The notes under the pieces are model-generated. The model saw only the letters and a program-made list of their open reading frames with translations. It did not search any database and was not told the origin of the DNA. 64,000 nucleotides of DNA from the NCBI RefSeq assembly GCF_014982785.1, contig NZ_JADCKB010000001.1:1-64000 (forward strand), read 5' to 3'. The translations under genes were made by a program, and so were the position numbers. This document shows positions 63,896-64,000 of this stretch, in pieces; position 1 is the first letter of the stretch, and each line of letters starts with the position of its first letter. This DNA is from Ructibacterium gallinarum (lineage in GTDB: Bacteria > Bacillota > Clostridia > Monoglobales > Monoglobaceae).

Positions 63896-64000
63896 TTATT
63901 TCTTCTTATTCGCTATGGTCTTTTTCGGACCTTTGCGGGTTCTGGCATTGGTTTTGGACCGCTGACCGCGAACCGGCAGACTCTTTCTGTGACGAAGTCC
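63896..64000 (-). CDS. rpsM: 30S ribosomal protein S13 (C-terminal part, cut by window end)
   Basis: The last 34 codons are present ([20 protein letters not shown], then KGPKKTIAN and a lysine tail). The gene begins beyond the window. It identifies the operon as the standard rpsM-rpsK-rpsD-rpoA-rplQ set. Confidence 0.95.
   Translation of the reverse strand, partial: GLRHRKSLPVRGQRSKTNARTRKGPKKTIANKKK

Noticed and set aside
1-64000. CRISPR arrays, insertion sequences, prophage, tRNA or rRNA genes
   Set aside because: No regular repeats, transposase-type frames or recognisable tRNA cloverleaf elements were seen. The XerD gene is the housekeeping type by context.

Overview
The window reads as a chromosomal segment of an anaerobic, endospore-forming Clostridia bacterium, probably close to the Lachnospiraceae. 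The support is: near-perfect TTGACA/TATAAT promoters with 16-18 base spacers, strong AGGAGG-type ribosome binding sites, the S13-S11-S4-rpoA-L17 order, spoIIM next to xerD, a two-LysM GH18 spore-cortex-type hydrolase, a ferredoxin-linked 2-oxoacid oxidoreductase and a clostridial-type ThiC. No phage, insertion sequence, CRISPR array, rRNA or tRNA gene was seen. Nearly all of the sequence is core chromosome.

Layout. 0.2-6.7 kb (minus): a TPP-riboswitch thiamine operon, thiC-thiD-thiM-thiE, followed by a coupled HAD phosphatase, a polysaccharide deacetylase and mutY. 6.7-11.6 kb (minus): a DUF6106-like membrane protein, an AcpS-NnrD fusion, a lipoprotein, alr, mazF and a small secreted protein. 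11.6-15.5 kb: a lipoprotein gene (minus), then spoIIM, xerD and purD (plus). 15.5-23.1 kb (plus): lon, ysxC, hisS, aspS and tyrS. 23.2-23.9 kb: a promoter-terminator unit that may make a small RNA, and a membrane protein. 23.9-36.5 kb (minus): proC, purB, an aminotransferase, a dipeptidase, yraN, rnhB, rbgA, lepB, rplS, ftsY and smc. 36.5-37.8 kb (minus): the LysM/GH18 hydrolase. 38.0-42.7 kb (plus): a five-gene cluster of two Gfo/Idh/MocA dehydrogenases, two TIM-barrel sugar isomerases and a ThuA protein. 42.7-57.2 kb (minus): one closely packed array, hisZ-hisG fusion, hisA, hisIE, VOC protein, ComEA-like protein, DUF624-like protein, dxs, tlyA, nadK, recN, RseC-like protein, P-loop ATPase, the four oxidoreductase subunits and ogt. 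57.3-61.2 kb: a membrane protein of unknown role (plus), a membrane FHA protein with a PP2C phosphatase (minus), a YfcE-type phosphodiesterase and an SGNH esterase (both plus). 61.3-64.0 kb (minus): the distal end of the alpha ribosomal operon, cut in rpsM by the window edge.

The least ordinary parts are the oxidised-sugar-type cluster at 38-42.7 kb, two gene fusions (AcpS-NnrD and HisZ-HisG), a MazF toxin gene without a recognisable antitoxin, the P-loop ATPase and RseC-like Fe-S membrane protein tied to the 2-oxoacid oxidoreductase, and the orphan promoter-terminator unit at 23.2 kb. All functions are read from sequence motifs and gene order; none was tested by database search.
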